Shown piece after piece: positions 53,850-63,447 of a stretch of 64,000 nt of DNA. Each line of letters opens with the position of its first letter. The stretch's first letter is position 1. The position numbers were made by a program, and so were the translations under genes. The notes below the pieces were generated by a model. That model saw only the letters and a program-made list of their open reading frames with translations, had not been told where the DNA came from and searched no databases. This DNA comes from Erysipelothrix rhusiopathiae (lineage in GTDB: Bacteria; Bacillota_I; Bacilli_A; Erysipelotrichales; Erysipelotrichaceae). Where the stretch lies: NCBI RefSeq assembly GCF_900637845.1, contig NZ_LR134439.1:124001-188000 (forward strand), read 5' to 3'.

Positions 53850-54752
53850 ATGGGTAAACGAATTTTAGATTGTACTGCCAGTGATTTTCGTTCAATGGAT
53901 GGGGAGAGCCTAAAAACAGCGATTAAGGCGGCAGAGGGCCGTACGATTTGTTCTGAAAATGTTGTTTTTGGATCTGTGCAAGGTGGCATCACGAATGCGG
54001 AAGTCGCCAGAGCTTTTGGAGCAGATTTAATCCTTCTTAATGGATTTGATACACTTAATCCATTCATTGCAGGTCTTGATGATTGTGAAACTCAAGATAC
54101 TATTCAAAAACTTAAAGAATTAGTAGGACGTCCAATTGGAGTAAACTTGGAACCTGTGGATTTCAACGCGGAAATGTTAGAAGCGCAAGGAGTGATTGCA
54201 GAAGGTCGCATGTGCTCTGAAAAAACACTTAAAGAAGCTGCAAATCTTGGGTTTGATTTTATCTGTCTTACAGGAAATCCTGGAACCGGTGTTACTAATC
54301 ATGAAATTGCGAAAGCAATTCGAAGTGCTCGTAAACATTTTGGGGGATTAATCATCGCCGGCAAAATGCATGGTGCTGGGGTAGATGAATCCGTTGTTCC
54401 AGATTCAGAAACAATTAAGGCATTTTGTGATGCGGGAGCAGATGTGATTTTGATGCCAGCAGTTGGGACTGTACCAGGATTTACAGATGAAGAACTCATT
54501 CGTGCAATTAAGATTGTGCATCAACATCAAGCACTGGTCCTCACTGCAATAGGAACAAGTCAAGAAGGTTCAAGTAAGGCTGTTATTGAGAATATCGCAA
54601 TTCGAAACAAAATAGCAGGTGCAGATATCCAGCATATTGGGGATGCGGGTTATGGAGGTCTTGCTCTTGTGGAAAACATCTTTGCACTCTCAGTAGCAAT
54701 CCGTGGAATTCGTCACACCACAACAATCATGTCCCGATCCATTAACCGTTAA
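53850..54752 (+). CDS. TIM-barrel protein of unknown function
   Basis: I cannot name this 300-residue protein with confidence. It reads like a TIM barrel: beta-alpha units such as ENVVFGSVQGGITNAEVARAFGADLILLN near 37-63, GVNLEPVD, GFDFICLTGNPGTGVTN near 130-146, KMHGAGVD near 171 and DADVILMPAVGTVPGFTDEEL near 193-213. This resembles phosphate-binding loops of HisA-like or PEP-mutase-like folds. GGGGGAAATATA precedes the ATG. It lies between the split ThrE exporter and an amino-acid permease, so an amino-acid-related role is inference. Confidence 0.75.
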   Translation: MGKRILDCTASDFRSMDGESLKTAIKAAEGRTICSENVVFGSVQGGITNAEVARAFGADLILLNGFDTLNPFIAGLDDCETQDTIQKLKELVGRPIGVNLEPVDFNAEMLEAQGVIAEGRMCSEKTLKEAANLGFDFICLTGNPGTGVTNHEIAKAIRSARKHFGGLIIAGKMHGAGVDESVVPDSETIKAFCDAGADVILMPAVGTVPGFTDEELIRAIKIVHQHQALVLTAIGTSQEGSSKAVIENIAIRNKIAGADIQHIGDAGYGGLALVENIFALSVAIRGIRHTTTIMSRSINR

Positions 54753-54837
54753 TACAAATAATATAAAAAAGATATCCATTTTAACTGATTTCGTTTATCA
54801 TTAAGTATAAATTCATTTTTCAGTTAGGATGGTAGAC

Positions 54838-56115
54838 ATGAAGAAAAAACTCGGATTATTCAGTATCGTACTATTAGGAATTAACGCTATTATCGGTTCA
54901 GGTATTTTTCTTTTACCGAATAAAGCGATGGCACTTATGGGAACAGCAAGCTTAGCTGTGTTTATTTTTAATATGTTTGTTGTGATGAGTATTGGATTGT
55001 GTTTTGCGGAAGCGGCAACGTATTTTAATAAAAGTGGTGGACCATATGTTTATGCGAAAGAAGCATATGGTGACTTCATAGGATTTGAAGTTGGTTTTAT
55101 CAAGTGGGCGATCTGCATCATTGCTTGGGCCACAATGGCTGTGGCATTTGCGACAGCACTTGGACAAATTGTTCCAGCAGCTCAAGATCCAATGATCCAA
55201 AATATTGTAGTCGTTTGTATTCTAGTTGGACTTGGTATTGTGAATATAATCGGCGTCAATGTATCAAAAATCCTCAATAATGTGGTGACGGTTTCAAAAC
55301 TGGTACCGATGATTATTTTTATTTCCTTGGGTATCTTTTTTATCAAGCCAAGTAACTACAGTCCAGTATTTATAGAAACAACTGGTAATTTTGGGAAAAC
55401 ATCCCTGTTATTGTTTTATGCGTTTACAGGATTTGAAAATATTGCGGTGGCTGCAGAAGATATGGAAAATCCGCAAAAGGATTTACCTAAGGCGACTGTG
55501 ATCGTTATGATCATTGTTTCACTGTTCTATTTTTTCATACAATTTGTTTCGATTGGGATTTTAGGTCCAGAACTCGCTCATATCCCTGCACCGATTCAAA
55601 CGGCTATGGGTATGATACTTGGGCCATTTGGATCTTCCCTTGTTGCGGCAGGTACGCTTGTTTCGATTGGTGGTATCAATATTGCAAATTCATTTGTGAC
55701 ACCACGATGTGGCGTTGCACTCGCAGATGATGGTTTATTACCGTCGTTTATCGGTAAACGCAGTAAACGTGACACACCGACGTATGCGATCTTAATCTCG
55801 GTAGGTATTGCGATTCCTGTTGCGTTATCGGGAAGTTTTGCCACACTCGCTGCAATAAGTGTTGTCTCTCGTTTTGCGCAATACATTCCAACATGCCTTT
55901 CGGTATTGGTATTCCGTAAAAGAAATCAACCTACTGAGTTTGATTTTAAAATTCCATTTGGACCTGTAATTCCGATTTTCGCGATAACCGTTAGTTTTTG
56001 GATGTTGTCACAAGCAACACTAGAACAACTTCTTTGGGGACTTGCTGGGCTGCTCATTGCAGTTCCATTCTATTTCATCATGAAAAAAAACCGACAGGAT
56101 CAAATCAAGATCTGA
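54838..56115 (+). CDS. APC-family amino-acid permease
   Basis: This 425-residue protein has about twelve membrane segments. It shows the APC start GLFSIVLLGINAIIGSGIFLLP near 5, FAFTGFENIAVAAEDMENPQKDLPKA near 195-220, and a later FVTPRCGVALADDGLLPSFIGKRSKRDTPTYAI near 282. The substrate is unknown. I prefer ATG 54838 because AGGATGG lies before it; ATG 54829 overlaps that site. Confidence 0.92.
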   Translation: MKKKLGLFSIVLLGINAIIGSGIFLLPNKAMALMGTASLAVFIFNMFVVMSIGLCFAEAATYFNKSGGPYVYAKEAYGDFIGFEVGFIKWAICIIAWATMAVAFATALGQIVPAAQDPMIQNIVVVCILVGLGIVNIIGVNVSKILNNVVTVSKLVPMIIFISLGIFFIKPSNYSPVFIETTGNFGKTSLLLFYAFTGFENIAVAAEDMENPQKDLPKATVIVMIIVSLFYFFIQFVSIGILGPELAHIPAPIQTAMGMILGPFGSSLVAAGTLVSIGGINIANSFVTPRCGVALADDGLLPSFIGKRSKRDTPTYAILISVGIAIPVALSGSFATLAAISVVSRFAQYIPTCLSVLVFRKRNQPTEFDFKIPFGPVIPIFAITVSFWMLSQATLEQLLWGLAGLLIAVPFYFIMKKNRQDQIKI

Positions 56116-56143
56116 TTTCACTAAAAGAAGGGAAGGAATCAAA

Positions 56144-56530
56144 ATGAAAAGAATTAAAGATCATCTTTCTTTGTTTACACCGATTTATGTCATTATTATG
56201 ATTGGCCTAGGTTGGCTTATTTGTTCCAGCACGGGTGATTTTTTCTTCATTACAACTTACCTCCTTTACATTGCTATCATTATGGCGGGAGTGGGCGTGA
56301 TTAAATATGACCGCCATAAAATACCAGACATAGAAACGGATATCCTTAAAAAAGAAGTTCGTTTTTTGGGCGCGTTTCTACTATGTTTACTTGGGGTAAG
56401 TATTATTTCTTTATTCACCCACATTATAGAACCTGCCTACGCATTGGTTCTATTGCTTCTTGTTGGTGTAGGGTCTATTGATTTTACGATAAAATATAAA
56501 GAATTAAAAAAAAGAACAAGACTGCGTTGA
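56144..56530 (+). CDS. Small membrane protein of unknown function
   Basis: This 128-residue protein has four hydrophobic segments (about 13-28, 34-50, 73-90 and 95-110) and a basic C-terminus (KELKKRTRLR). I do not recognise a family. AAGGGAAGGA precedes the ATG 28 bases after the permease stop, so it is likely cotranscribed with it. Confidence 0.7.
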   Translation: MKRIKDHLSLFTPIYVIIMIGLGWLICSSTGDFFFITTYLLYIAIIMAGVGVIKYDRHKIPDIETDILKKEVRFLGAFLLCLLGVSIISLFTHIIEPAYALVLLLLVGVGSIDFTIKYKELKKRTRLR

Positions 56531-56547
56531 AGTGAATTGATCAAAAT

Positions 56548-56585
56548 AAAAATACCGTTAGGCATCATAACGGTATTTTTATTTT
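56548..56585 (+). terminator. Intrinsic terminator after the permease operon
   Basis: AAAAATACCGTTA and TAACGGTATTTTT arms with a seven-base loop and T run. Confidence 0.9.
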
Positions 56586-56711
56586 ATTAAGTATAGTTTT
56601 AAAACAACCTAAAACAGGTAAGGACACACCTGTCATGAAATTGATTGTTGGATATGGGTTGTGTAAGCATTTCATAAAGCATACAATAAACATAAAGGCG
56701 GTGATACATGT

Positions 56712-57128
56712 ATGATTACCTATAAACAAAACGTAGACCTTGAATTAAACGATGTATTAAAACTATACAATGATGCAGGTTGGTATGCTTACACCAATAA
56801 CCCTGAAAAACTTATGCGTGCGATTAAAAATTCGATGATTACACTAACTGCTTGGAATGGGAATCAACTGGTTGGTTTGATTCGCGCTGTTGGTGATCAA
56901 GAGACAATTCTTTACATTCAAGATTTGCTCATTCTTAGTGATCGTCAACGTCAAGGAATCGGAAAAACATTGTTGCTTACACTTTTATCGCTGTATCCCG
57001 ATGTTAGACAGACTGTATTAATTACGGATAACAATCCAAAGTTAATTGCTTTTTATAAAAGTGTTCCGATGAAATTCATAGAGGATGCACAAGGGAAATG
57101 TTTCGTAAAATATCGAAAGGAGATATAA
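56712..57128 (+). CDS. GNAT-family N-acetyltransferase
   Basis: This 138-residue protein shows the GNAT acetyl-CoA motif: ILYIQDLLILSDRQRQGIGKTLL near 73-95, with the Q/R-x-x-G-I-G-K pyrophosphate loop. The substrate is unknown. GGCGGTGAT precedes the ATG. Its stop overlaps the next start (TAATG). Confidence 0.88.
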   Translation: MITYKQNVDLELNDVLKLYNDAGWYAYTNNPEKLMRAIKNSMITLTAWNGNQLVGLIRAVGDQETILYIQDLLILSDRQRQGIGKTLLLTLLSLYPDVRQTVLITDNNPKLIAFYKSVPMKFIEDAQGKCFVKYRKEI

Positions 57129-57301
57129 TGAAAGAACAAGGTTATGGTGTTGGATTTGGATTAATCTTTGGAACGATACTCGCAGTTTTTATAAATCTAT
57201 TTTTTAATATCCCGTTGATTTATGCAATGGTGGCAGGACCAAGTATAGGGCTTATATTGGGGATTGTCATTGAAAATATTATTAATTCGCAAAAAAGTTA
57301 A
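57128..57301 (+). CDS. Small two-helix membrane protein
   Basis: This 57-residue protein is almost wholly hydrophobic, with two segments (about 8-28 and 30-50) that are glycine-rich (GLIFGTILAVFI and GPSIGLILGIVI), as in small integral membrane proteins. AAAGGAGATA lies just before the ATG, which overlaps the GNAT stop. It may pair with the acetyltransferase in some way, but the role is unknown. Confidence 0.75.
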   Translation: MKEQGYGVGFGLIFGTILAVFINLFFNIPLIYAMVAGPSIGLILGIVIENIINSQKS

Positions 57302-57472
57302 TGCTGCTTAGAGCTCATCTAAATTTGCAAATAAGGCTTAAGTAGACGCTATAAAAGCATTCTTTTCAGTTCAGAAAAAATATAGGATTTTAAGCATAAA
57401 AATTTCATGGAATGCATAAGCGTTTTTTATTGCGCTTTACTATTGGATATGCTATTATAACTTAGCACTTAT

Positions 57473-57492
57473 CTAAAGTGAAAAAACTTTAG
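57473..57492 (+). promoter_or_regulatory. Hairpin in the rpmE leader
   Basis: CTAAAGT (57473-57479) and ACTTTAG (57486-57492) form a perfect seven-base stem with a GAAAAA loop just before the ribosome site. It may be an L31 autoregulatory element. Confidence 0.5.
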
Positions 57493-57512
57493 GCGGAAGG
57501 AGACATGTACAT

Positions 57513-57716
57513 ATGAAAAAAGGAATTCATCCAGAATACCACCAAACAAAAATTGTTTGTTCATCTTGTAATACTGAAATTGAAGTTGGTTCAACAGCAA
57601 CAGATCTACGTGTAGATACTTGCGCAAACTGCCATCCTTTCTATACAGGTAAACAACGTTTTGCTAATGCAGCTGGACGTATTGACAAGTTCAATAAGAA
57701 ATATGGTATAAAATAA
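57513..57716 (+). CDS. rpmE: 50S ribosomal protein L31 (zinc type)
   Basis: This 67-residue ribosomal protein has the zinc-binding cysteine pairs of the C+ form: CSSC near 16 and CANC near 37, with [10 protein letters not shown] after the second pair. GGCGGAAGGAG precedes the ATG. It has its own promoter region in the 210-base gap upstream and heads the conserved rpmE-tdk-prfA-prmC series. Confidence 0.95.
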   Translation: MKKGIHPEYHQTKIVCSSCNTEIEVGSTATDLRVDTCANCHPFYTGKQRFANAAGRIDKFNKKYGIK

Positions 57717-57738
57717 GGTTCAACCTTATAAACAATGA

Positions 57739-57767
57739 AAAGAGTGTTGGCGACAACGCTCTTTTTT
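57739..57767 (+). terminator. Intrinsic terminator after rpmE
   Basis: AAAAGAGTGTTG and CAACGCTCTTTT arms (one wobble) with a GCGA loop and T run. Confidence 0.85.
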
Positions 57768-57868
57768 ATGAGTAAATTATGAAATGTAGAAATATAGTGT
57801 TATTTTTAGGACTTTGTGTATAAATTTTGTTAAAATACGATAGAATAATAATGATGAGGTGAAAGAAT

Positions 57869-58483
57869 ATGATGTATCATCAATATCAAGAGGGTTATAT
57901 CGAAGTCATTACCGGTTGTATGTTTGCTGGGAAGACAGAAGAGTTAATTCGTCGTATTAATGTTTTAAAATTTGCACATAAAAACATTATTGTTTTTAAG
58001 CCAGCTGTGGATAATCGCTACAGTGACAGTAAGGTCGTTTCGCATGCGGGAACTAGCGTGCAAAGTGTTGTAGTTGATAAGGCGACAGACATCTTAAAAT
58101 ACGTTACTAAAGAAACGGATGTTGTTGCAATTGATGAAGTTCAATTCTTTGATGAAGAAATTGTTAAGGTGTGTGACCATCTTGCCTTAGAAGGCAAACG
58201 CGTAATGGTAGCAGGTCTTGACATGGATTTTCGTGGTGAACCTTTTGGCGTAATTCCTAAATTAATGACTACTGCAGAGTTTGTTACAAAACTTACAGCG
58301 GTTTGTACTGAATGTGGCGCACCTGCGACACGTACACAACGTTTAGTAAATGGAAAACCGGCATCCTATCATGATCCAGTTGTCATGATTGGAGCAAGTG
58401 AATCGTATGAAGCACGATGCCGTCATGACCATATTGTTTTGGATAAACCTCAAATTAATGGAAATAGCGAAGGTGATAAATAA
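57869..58483 (+). CDS. tdk: Thymidine kinase
   Basis: This 204-residue enzyme phosphorylates thymidine for salvage. Walker [13 protein letters not shown] is near 16, AIDEVQFFD near 90, and the C-terminal zinc site has [14 protein letters not shown] near 151 with a later CRHDH near 190. GATGAGGTGA precedes the ATG. The stop overlaps the prfA start by one base. Confidence 0.94.
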   Translation: MMYHQYQEGYIEVITGCMFAGKTEELIRRINVLKFAHKNIIVFKPAVDNRYSDSKVVSHAGTSVQSVVVDKATDILKYVTKETDVVAIDEVQFFDEEIVKVCDHLALEGKRVMVAGLDMDFRGEPFGVIPKLMTTAEFVTKLTAVCTECGAPATRTQRLVNGKPASYHDPVVMIGASESYEARCRHDHIVLDKPQINGNSEGDK

Positions 58484-59562
58484 TGATGGAAAAAACAATG
58501 AGAGACCGTCTTGAGAAGATTCAAGCACGTGATGAAGAAATCACAGAAATGATGATGTCCTCAGAAGTGTTGTCGGATCGTAAAATGATGGCCAAATTAG
58601 GTAAAGAACAATCGTCTATGCAGCAAGTCTTGCATGCATACCGACAATTCTTAGAAGCAGAAGACTTTTTCACGCAAGCACAAGAAATGCTTGCTGTCGA
58701 TGAGCCTGAGTTGCAAGAACTTGCAGCAATGGAATCTGCAGAATACTCTGAAAAAATGGTAAAAATTATCGAAGAACTTGAAGTTCTATTGGTTCCAAAA
58801 GACCCATCAGATTCGTTTGATGCAATTGTGGAAATTCGTGGAGCAGCGGGTGGCGATGAAGGAAATATCTTCGCAGGTGACTTATACCGTATGTACACCC
58901 GATATGCAGAAAGTCTTGGATACAAATACGAATTGATTGAAGCAATGGATGCTGAAGCGGGCGGATATTCTTTAATTTCTTTCGTTGTGAAAGGTGCGGA
59001 ACCATTCCGTCACTTTAAATTTGAGTCGGGAGCACATCGCGTTCAACGTGTACCGAAAACAGAAACACAAGGTCGTATCCATACTTCAACTGCTACAGTT
59101 CTCGTTTTAGCGGATGTTGAAGATGAAGAAATTGATATTGACCCTAATGATCTTGAGATTGATACAATGCGATCATCAGGAGCTGGTGGACAACACGTTA
59201 ATAAAACGGACTCAGCTGTTCGTATCGTTCACAAACCTACAGGGATTGCAGTTAAGTGTCAAGATGGTCGTTCACAACACGATAATAAAGATAAAGCGAT
59301 GCGTCTTGTTCGTGCTCGTGTTTATGAAGAACATCAACGTCGTATTCAAGAAGAACGTCATGGTGAACGCCAATCTAAAGTTGGTACCGGAGCGCGTTCT
59401 GAAAAAATTCGTACATATAACTATCCACAAAACCGTGTGAGTGATCACCGTATTGGATTAACATTACAAAAATTAGACATAATTATGGAAGGTAAGTTGG
59501 ATGAAATTGTGAATGCTCTTCTTGAGCAGGAACAAAAAGAAATCCTTGAACAAGGTGCTTAA
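58483..59562 (+). CDS. prfA: Peptide chain release factor 1
   Basis: This 359-residue factor releases peptides at UAA and UAG. The GGQ motif is in RSSGAGGQHVNKTDSAVRI near 228-246, and GRIHTSTATVLVL near 196 follows the recognition domain. Length matches the family (about 355-360). ATGs at 58486 and 58498 are possible alternatives. GAAGGTGAT precedes the first one. It is followed by its methylase, prmC, with a one-base overlap. Confidence 0.95.
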   Translation: MMEKTMRDRLEKIQARDEEITEMMMSSEVLSDRKMMAKLGKEQSSMQQVLHAYRQFLEAEDFFTQAQEMLAVDEPELQELAAMESAEYSEKMVKIIEELEVLLVPKDPSDSFDAIVEIRGAAGGDEGNIFAGDLYRMYTRYAESLGYKYELIEAMDAEAGGYSLISFVVKGAEPFRHFKFESGAHRVQRVPKTETQGRIHTSTATVLVLADVEDEEIDIDPNDLEIDTMRSSGAGGQHVNKTDSAVRIVHKPTGIAVKCQDGRSQHDNKDKAMRLVRARVYEEHQRRIQEERHGERQSKVGTGARSEKIRTYNYPQNRVSDHRIGLTLQKLDIIMEGKLDEIVNALLEQEQKEILEQGA

Positions 59563-60413
59563 TGACTTATAAAGATTTAGTTAATGAGGGAACAGAGATT
59601 CTCGACAAAGCAAATATATATACGGGCTTCGCTCGTGTTTTAATGCTTGAACTCTTACGCGATAAAGATTTAGATATGTTTGCTATTTATAATGAAGAGG
59701 TTGAGGCTGTTTTCACTAACGAATATCGAAATAAGATTAATCAATTAACTACCGATGAACCTTTAGGATATGTCTTAGGATATGAGTGGTTTTATGGTTA
59801 TAAGCTGTTTGTGAATGAGGGCGTACTGATTCCTCGTTCAGAAACAGAAGAACTTGTTGGTCATCTATTATCCGATATTGATGCACATTTTGATACACCC
59901 GTAATTGCGGATGTCGCATGTGGAAGTGGTGCTATTGGCATTGCTTTAGCAAAAGAATTAAACTTAAAAGTTTATGCTTCCGATATTAGTGAAGAAGCAT
60001 TGGAAGTAGCACGCCGTAATGCGGATTACAACCAAGCAGATATGGAGATTATGCAAGGGGATATGTTAGAGCCTTTAATTGAGAAAAATATTAAGCTCGA
60101 TGTTCTAGCATGCAATCCACCATATATTAAAAATACAGAACATATTCAAACTTCGGTATTGAACAATGAACCTCATGTTGCCTTATTTGGTGGTGAGGAT
60201 GGTTTGTTTTTCTATCGTAAGGTATTTGAAAAGGCACATCTTGTTTTAAACGATAAGGCAGTGATGGCTTTTGAGATTGGTTTTGATATTGGGGAAGCAG
60301 TTGTTGCGTTAGCTCAAGAATTTTTTAGTGACGCTAAGATTGTGCTTCGTCAAGACATCAACGGCCTTGATCGTATGGTCTTTGTCTACAAAGGTATTAA
60401 TCACGAAGATTAG
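59562..60413 (+). CDS. prmC: Release-factor glutamine methyltransferase PrmC
   Basis: This 283-residue SAM-dependent enzyme methylates the glutamine of the GGQ motif of release factors. It has VLIPRSETEELV near 90, the SAM motif VADVACGSGAIGIALA near 115 and the catalytic NPPYI near 184. The prfA-prmC pair overlaps by one base, so enzyme and substrate are coupled. Confidence 0.94.
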   Translation: MTYKDLVNEGTEILDKANIYTGFARVLMLELLRDKDLDMFAIYNEEVEAVFTNEYRNKINQLTTDEPLGYVLGYEWFYGYKLFVNEGVLIPRSETEELVGHLLSDIDAHFDTPVIADVACGSGAIGIALAKELNLKVYASDISEEALEVARRNADYNQADMEIMQGDMLEPLIEKNIKLDVLACNPPYIKNTEHIQTSVLNNEPHVALFGGEDGLFFYRKVFEKAHLVLNDKAVMAFEIGFDIGEAVVALAQEFFSDAKIVLRQDINGLDRMVFVYKGINHED

Positions 60414-60470
60414 TATCTTTTTTTTGGGGATGTGTGTGATAAAATAGACGTAGAGAGTAGAGGAAACGAA

Positions 60471-61079
60471 ATGGATACAAAACGATTTAATAAAAATCAA
60501 AGTGATGACATTGCGCAAATGATTCAAGAGGGTGGGCTTGTCGCAATTATGACGGATACGGTCTACGGATTGGCTGCAAGTAGCGCAGATGGTTCGTTGT
60601 ATCAAAAGCTAAAGGATGCGAAAGAACGTCCCGAGAACAAACCGTTCCCATTGATGGTTGGTTCCCTTGATCAAATTGAAAGTGTTGCGGAGTTAACAGA
60701 CCGTGATCGTCATCTCATGAAAACCTTTATGCCAGGAGCTGTTACATTTATCTTTAATATCAAAGATGGTGTGTTTCCTTTCTTGGGCGATCAACGTACG
60801 ATTGGTATTCGTATGGCAGATGATATATGGGTTCAAGACATTATTAACAAAGTAGGCTATCCAATTTGGCTTCCATCCGCAAATCGTTCAGGATTTGATA
60901 CAGCAATCTCATCGGACATGGTGATTGATCAGCTTGATGGCCGTATTGAAGGTGTTGTTTTAGGAGAATGTGTCGGAGGAGTTTCATCCAGTGTGTTTGA
61001 TATTACAGGGGATGAAATTAAATGTTTACGACAAGGTGTTATTACTTTAGAAGAAATTAATAAGGAGGTAGGATTATGA
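60471..61079 (+). CDS. tsaC: L-threonylcarbamoyladenylate synthase (Sua5/TsaC family)
   Basis: This 202-residue protein carries out the first step of t6A tRNA modification. It has VAIMTDTVYGLAASSAD near 23, KERPENKPFPLMVG near 50 and PSANRSGFDTA near 142. It matches the short YrdC-domain form without the C-terminal Sua5 domain. GAGGAAACG precedes ATG 60471. An extended -10 (TGATAAAAT) lies near 60436. It overlaps rpiB by four bases. Confidence 0.9.
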   Translation: MDTKRFNKNQSDDIAQMIQEGGLVAIMTDTVYGLAASSADGSLYQKLKDAKERPENKPFPLMVGSLDQIESVAELTDRDRHLMKTFMPGAVTFIFNIKDGVFPFLGDQRTIGIRMADDIWVQDIINKVGYPIWLPSANRSGFDTAISSDMVIDQLDGRIEGVVLGECVGGVSSSVFDITGDEIKCLRQGVITLEEINKEVGL

Positions 61080-61531
61080 AAATCGCTATAGCAGCGGACC
61101 ACGGAGGGTTTGAAACAAAAGAGGGACTCCGTTTAGTATTGGAAGAAATGGGACATGAGGTAAAGGATTTTGGGGTTTATTCTGAAGAATCGCAGGATTA
61201 TCCTGATTTCGCATATCCTGCAGCAAAAGCTGTAGCTGAAGGTTTGTATGATCGAGGTGTAGTTGTTTGTGGAACCGGTGTAGGTGTTTCAATTGTCGCG
61301 AATAAAGTTAGAGGGATTCGCTGTGCTCTAGTAACAAGTACTGAGGTTGCGCAACTGACACGTGAACACAATGATTCAAACATGCTTGCATTGGGAGGGC
61401 GTACAACGCCTTATGAAACCAATGTCGCAATTCTTAAGACATGGATTGAGACACCATATAGCGAAGATGCGCGTCATGGTCGTCGTATTTGTAAGATATC
61501 TGATTTAGAGACCAAGGAGGGCCGTGAATGA
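61076..61531 (+). CDS. rpiB: Ribose-5-phosphate isomerase B
   Basis: This 151-residue RpiB-type sugar-phosphate isomerase has [21 protein letters not shown] at the start, the active-site cysteine in [13 protein letters not shown] near 65 and RCALVTS near 80. Together with prs it links pentose phosphates to nucleotide synthesis. AAGGAGG precedes the ATG. It overlaps both neighbours by four bases. Confidence 0.93.
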   Translation: MKIAIAADHGGFETKEGLRLVLEEMGHEVKDFGVYSEESQDYPDFAYPAAKAVAEGLYDRGVVVCGTGVGVSIVANKVRGIRCALVTSTEVAQLTREHNDSNMLALGGRTTPYETNVAILKTWIETPYSEDARHGRRICKISDLETKEGRE

Positions 61532-62760
61532 GAGATACAAAGGTATTTGAAGCCATTGAATTGGAAGAGCAACGACAACTTGATCATATTGAGTTAATTG
61601 CGTCAGAAAATTATGTTTCAGATCAAGTATTGGAAGTAACTGGAAGTATATTAACGAATAAATATGCGGAAGGATATCCTGGAAAACGCTATTATGGTGG
61701 CTGTGAGTATGTCGATATAATCGAAAATCTAGCGATTGATCGTCTTAAAGAAATTTATGGTGCAGAGCACGCTAATGTTCAACCTCACAGTGGTTCACAA
61801 GCAAATATGGCTGTTTATATGACTGTGTTAGAACATGGTGATGTTGTTTTAGGGATGGATTTAAATTCTGGAGGACATTTAACGCATGGACACCAATTAA
61901 ACTTCTCAGGTATTAATTACACATTCTTTGGATATGGTGTTGATAAACATACTGAGATGATTGATTATGACTATGTATTAAAGAGAGCTTTAGAAGTTCA
62001 ACCTAAACTAATCGTAGCAGGAGCAAGTGCATACTCTCGTGAAATTGACTTCAAGCGCTTTAAAGAAATTGCGGATGAAGTTGGAGCATATCTAATGGTA
62101 GACATGGCCCATATTGCAGGTCTTGTTGCTTCAGGGCTTCATCAAAGTCCCGTCCCTTATGCAGACTTTGTAACCACGACAACACATAAAACACTTCGTG
62201 GACCACGTGGTGGCGCAATTCTCTGTAAAGAAAAATATGCGCGCAAGTTGGATCGTTCTGTATTCCCTGGTATGCAAGGGGGACCATTGATGCATGTGAT
62301 TGCGGGAAAAGCGGTATGTTTCTATGAAGCATTGCAACCAAATTTCAAAACCTATCAACAACAAGTCATTCTTAATGCGAAAACACTTGCACAAGAGTTT
62401 TCAAACTTGGGATATCGCTTGGTAAGCGGTGGAACGGATAATCACTTAATCCTTGTGGATGTGAAAAATAGTATTGGAATGACCGGTGCTCATGCAGAAA
62501 AAGTTCTTGATAAAGTAGGTATTACCATTAATAAAAATGCAATCCCATTTGATACCGAACGACCTGCTGTTACAAGTGGAATCCGTCTCGGATCACCAGC
62601 GATGACAAGTCGTGGTTTCAAAGAGGAAGAGTTTAAGAAGATAGCTCACTGGATTCATGAAGCATTAACGCATTATGAAGACGACGAAATCTTGACACGA
62701 ATTAGTAATGAAGTTAAAACGTTAACACGTCAATACCCGGTGAGAGGAGAAAGAATATGA
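61528..62760 (+). CDS. glyA: Serine hydroxymethyltransferase
   Basis: This 410-residue PLP enzyme converts serine and tetrahydrofolate to glycine and methylene-tetrahydrofolate. It has IASENYVS near 27, [15 protein letters not shown] near 45, and the PLP lysine in [14 protein letters not shown] near 220. AAGGAGGG precedes the ATG. It is coupled to rpiB and upp by four-base overlaps. Confidence 0.96.
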   Translation: MRDTKVFEAIELEEQRQLDHIELIASENYVSDQVLEVTGSILTNKYAEGYPGKRYYGGCEYVDIIENLAIDRLKEIYGAEHANVQPHSGSQANMAVYMTVLEHGDVVLGMDLNSGGHLTHGHQLNFSGINYTFFGYGVDKHTEMIDYDYVLKRALEVQPKLIVAGASAYSREIDFKRFKEIADEVGAYLMVDMAHIAGLVASGLHQSPVPYADFVTTTTHKTLRGPRGGAILCKEKYARKLDRSVFPGMQGGPLMHVIAGKAVCFYEALQPNFKTYQQQVILNAKTLAQEFSNLGYRLVSGGTDNHLILVDVKNSIGMTGAHAEKVLDKVGITINKNAIPFDTERPAVTSGIRLGSPAMTSRGFKEEEFKKIAHWIHEALTHYEDDEILTRISNEVKTLTRQYPVRGERI

Positions 62761-63377
62761 TTACAGTATTAAATCACCCATTAATTACACATAAACTTAC
62801 ACAAATGAGAATGGAATCTACAAAGACCAAAGATTTCCGTCAAAATCTTGATGAAATAGCAGGTCTTATGGCTTACGAAATTACACGCGATCTTAAATTA
62901 GACCCTGTAACGATTAACACACCATGTGGAGAATATGACACATTTGAAATGAAACGTGATGTTGTCTTAGTCCCAATTTTACGTGCAGGTCTTGGAATGG
63001 TTGATGGAATTCAAAATTTAATACCAACAGCTAAAGTAGGACACGTTGGTGTTTATCGTGATGAGGAAACACTGATGCCACATGAATACTTCGCAAAATT
63101 CCCTGAGAATTTAGCTGAGTCTGAAGTATTAGTTTTAGATCCAATGCTTGCAACAGGTGGTAGTGCCGATGCAGCAATTGAAATCGTAAAAAGACATGGC
63201 GCAAAAACAATTAAGCTTGTTTGTCTAGTTGGGGCACCTGAAGGTGTTGAACTTATTAAGAAGGCGCATCCAGATGTTGATATTTTCTTAGCAGCACTTG
63301 ATGAAAAACTTAATGCAGATGGATATATTGTTCCAGGTCTTGGAGATGCTGGAGACCGAATTTTCGGTACAAAATAA
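62757..63377 (+). CDS. upp: Uracil phosphoribosyltransferase
   Basis: This 206-residue enzyme salvages uracil to UMP with PRPP. It has [10 protein letters not shown] near 77, the PRPP loop [16 protein letters not shown] near 124, and the late [16 protein letters not shown]. The gene is preceded by GAGGAG in the end of glyA and followed by a terminator. Confidence 0.95.
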   Translation: MITVLNHPLITHKLTQMRMESTKTKDFRQNLDEIAGLMAYEITRDLKLDPVTINTPCGEYDTFEMKRDVVLVPILRAGLGMVDGIQNLIPTAKVGHVGVYRDEETLMPHEYFAKFPENLAESEVLVLDPMLATGGSADAAIEIVKRHGAKTIKLVCLVGAPEGVELIKKAHPDVDIFLAALDEKLNADGYIVPGLGDAGDRIFGTK

Positions 63378-63382
63378 ATTCT

Positions 63383-63411
63383 AAACCACAGTTTTACTGT
63401 GGTTTTTTTAT
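63383..63411 (+). terminator. Intrinsic terminator after upp
   Basis: AAACCACAGT and ACTGTGGTTT arms with a TTT loop and T run. Confidence 0.9.
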
Positions 63412-63415
63412 GTTT

Positions 63416-63424
63416 TGATATAAT
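63416..63424 (+). promoter_or_regulatory. Extended -10 promoter of cutC
   Basis: TGATATAAT (hexamer 63419-63424) predicts a start near 63431, giving a short leader with AAGGAG before the ATG. Confidence 0.6.
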
Positions 63425-63447
63425 AGATACAAAAAGGAGTGAGCAAA

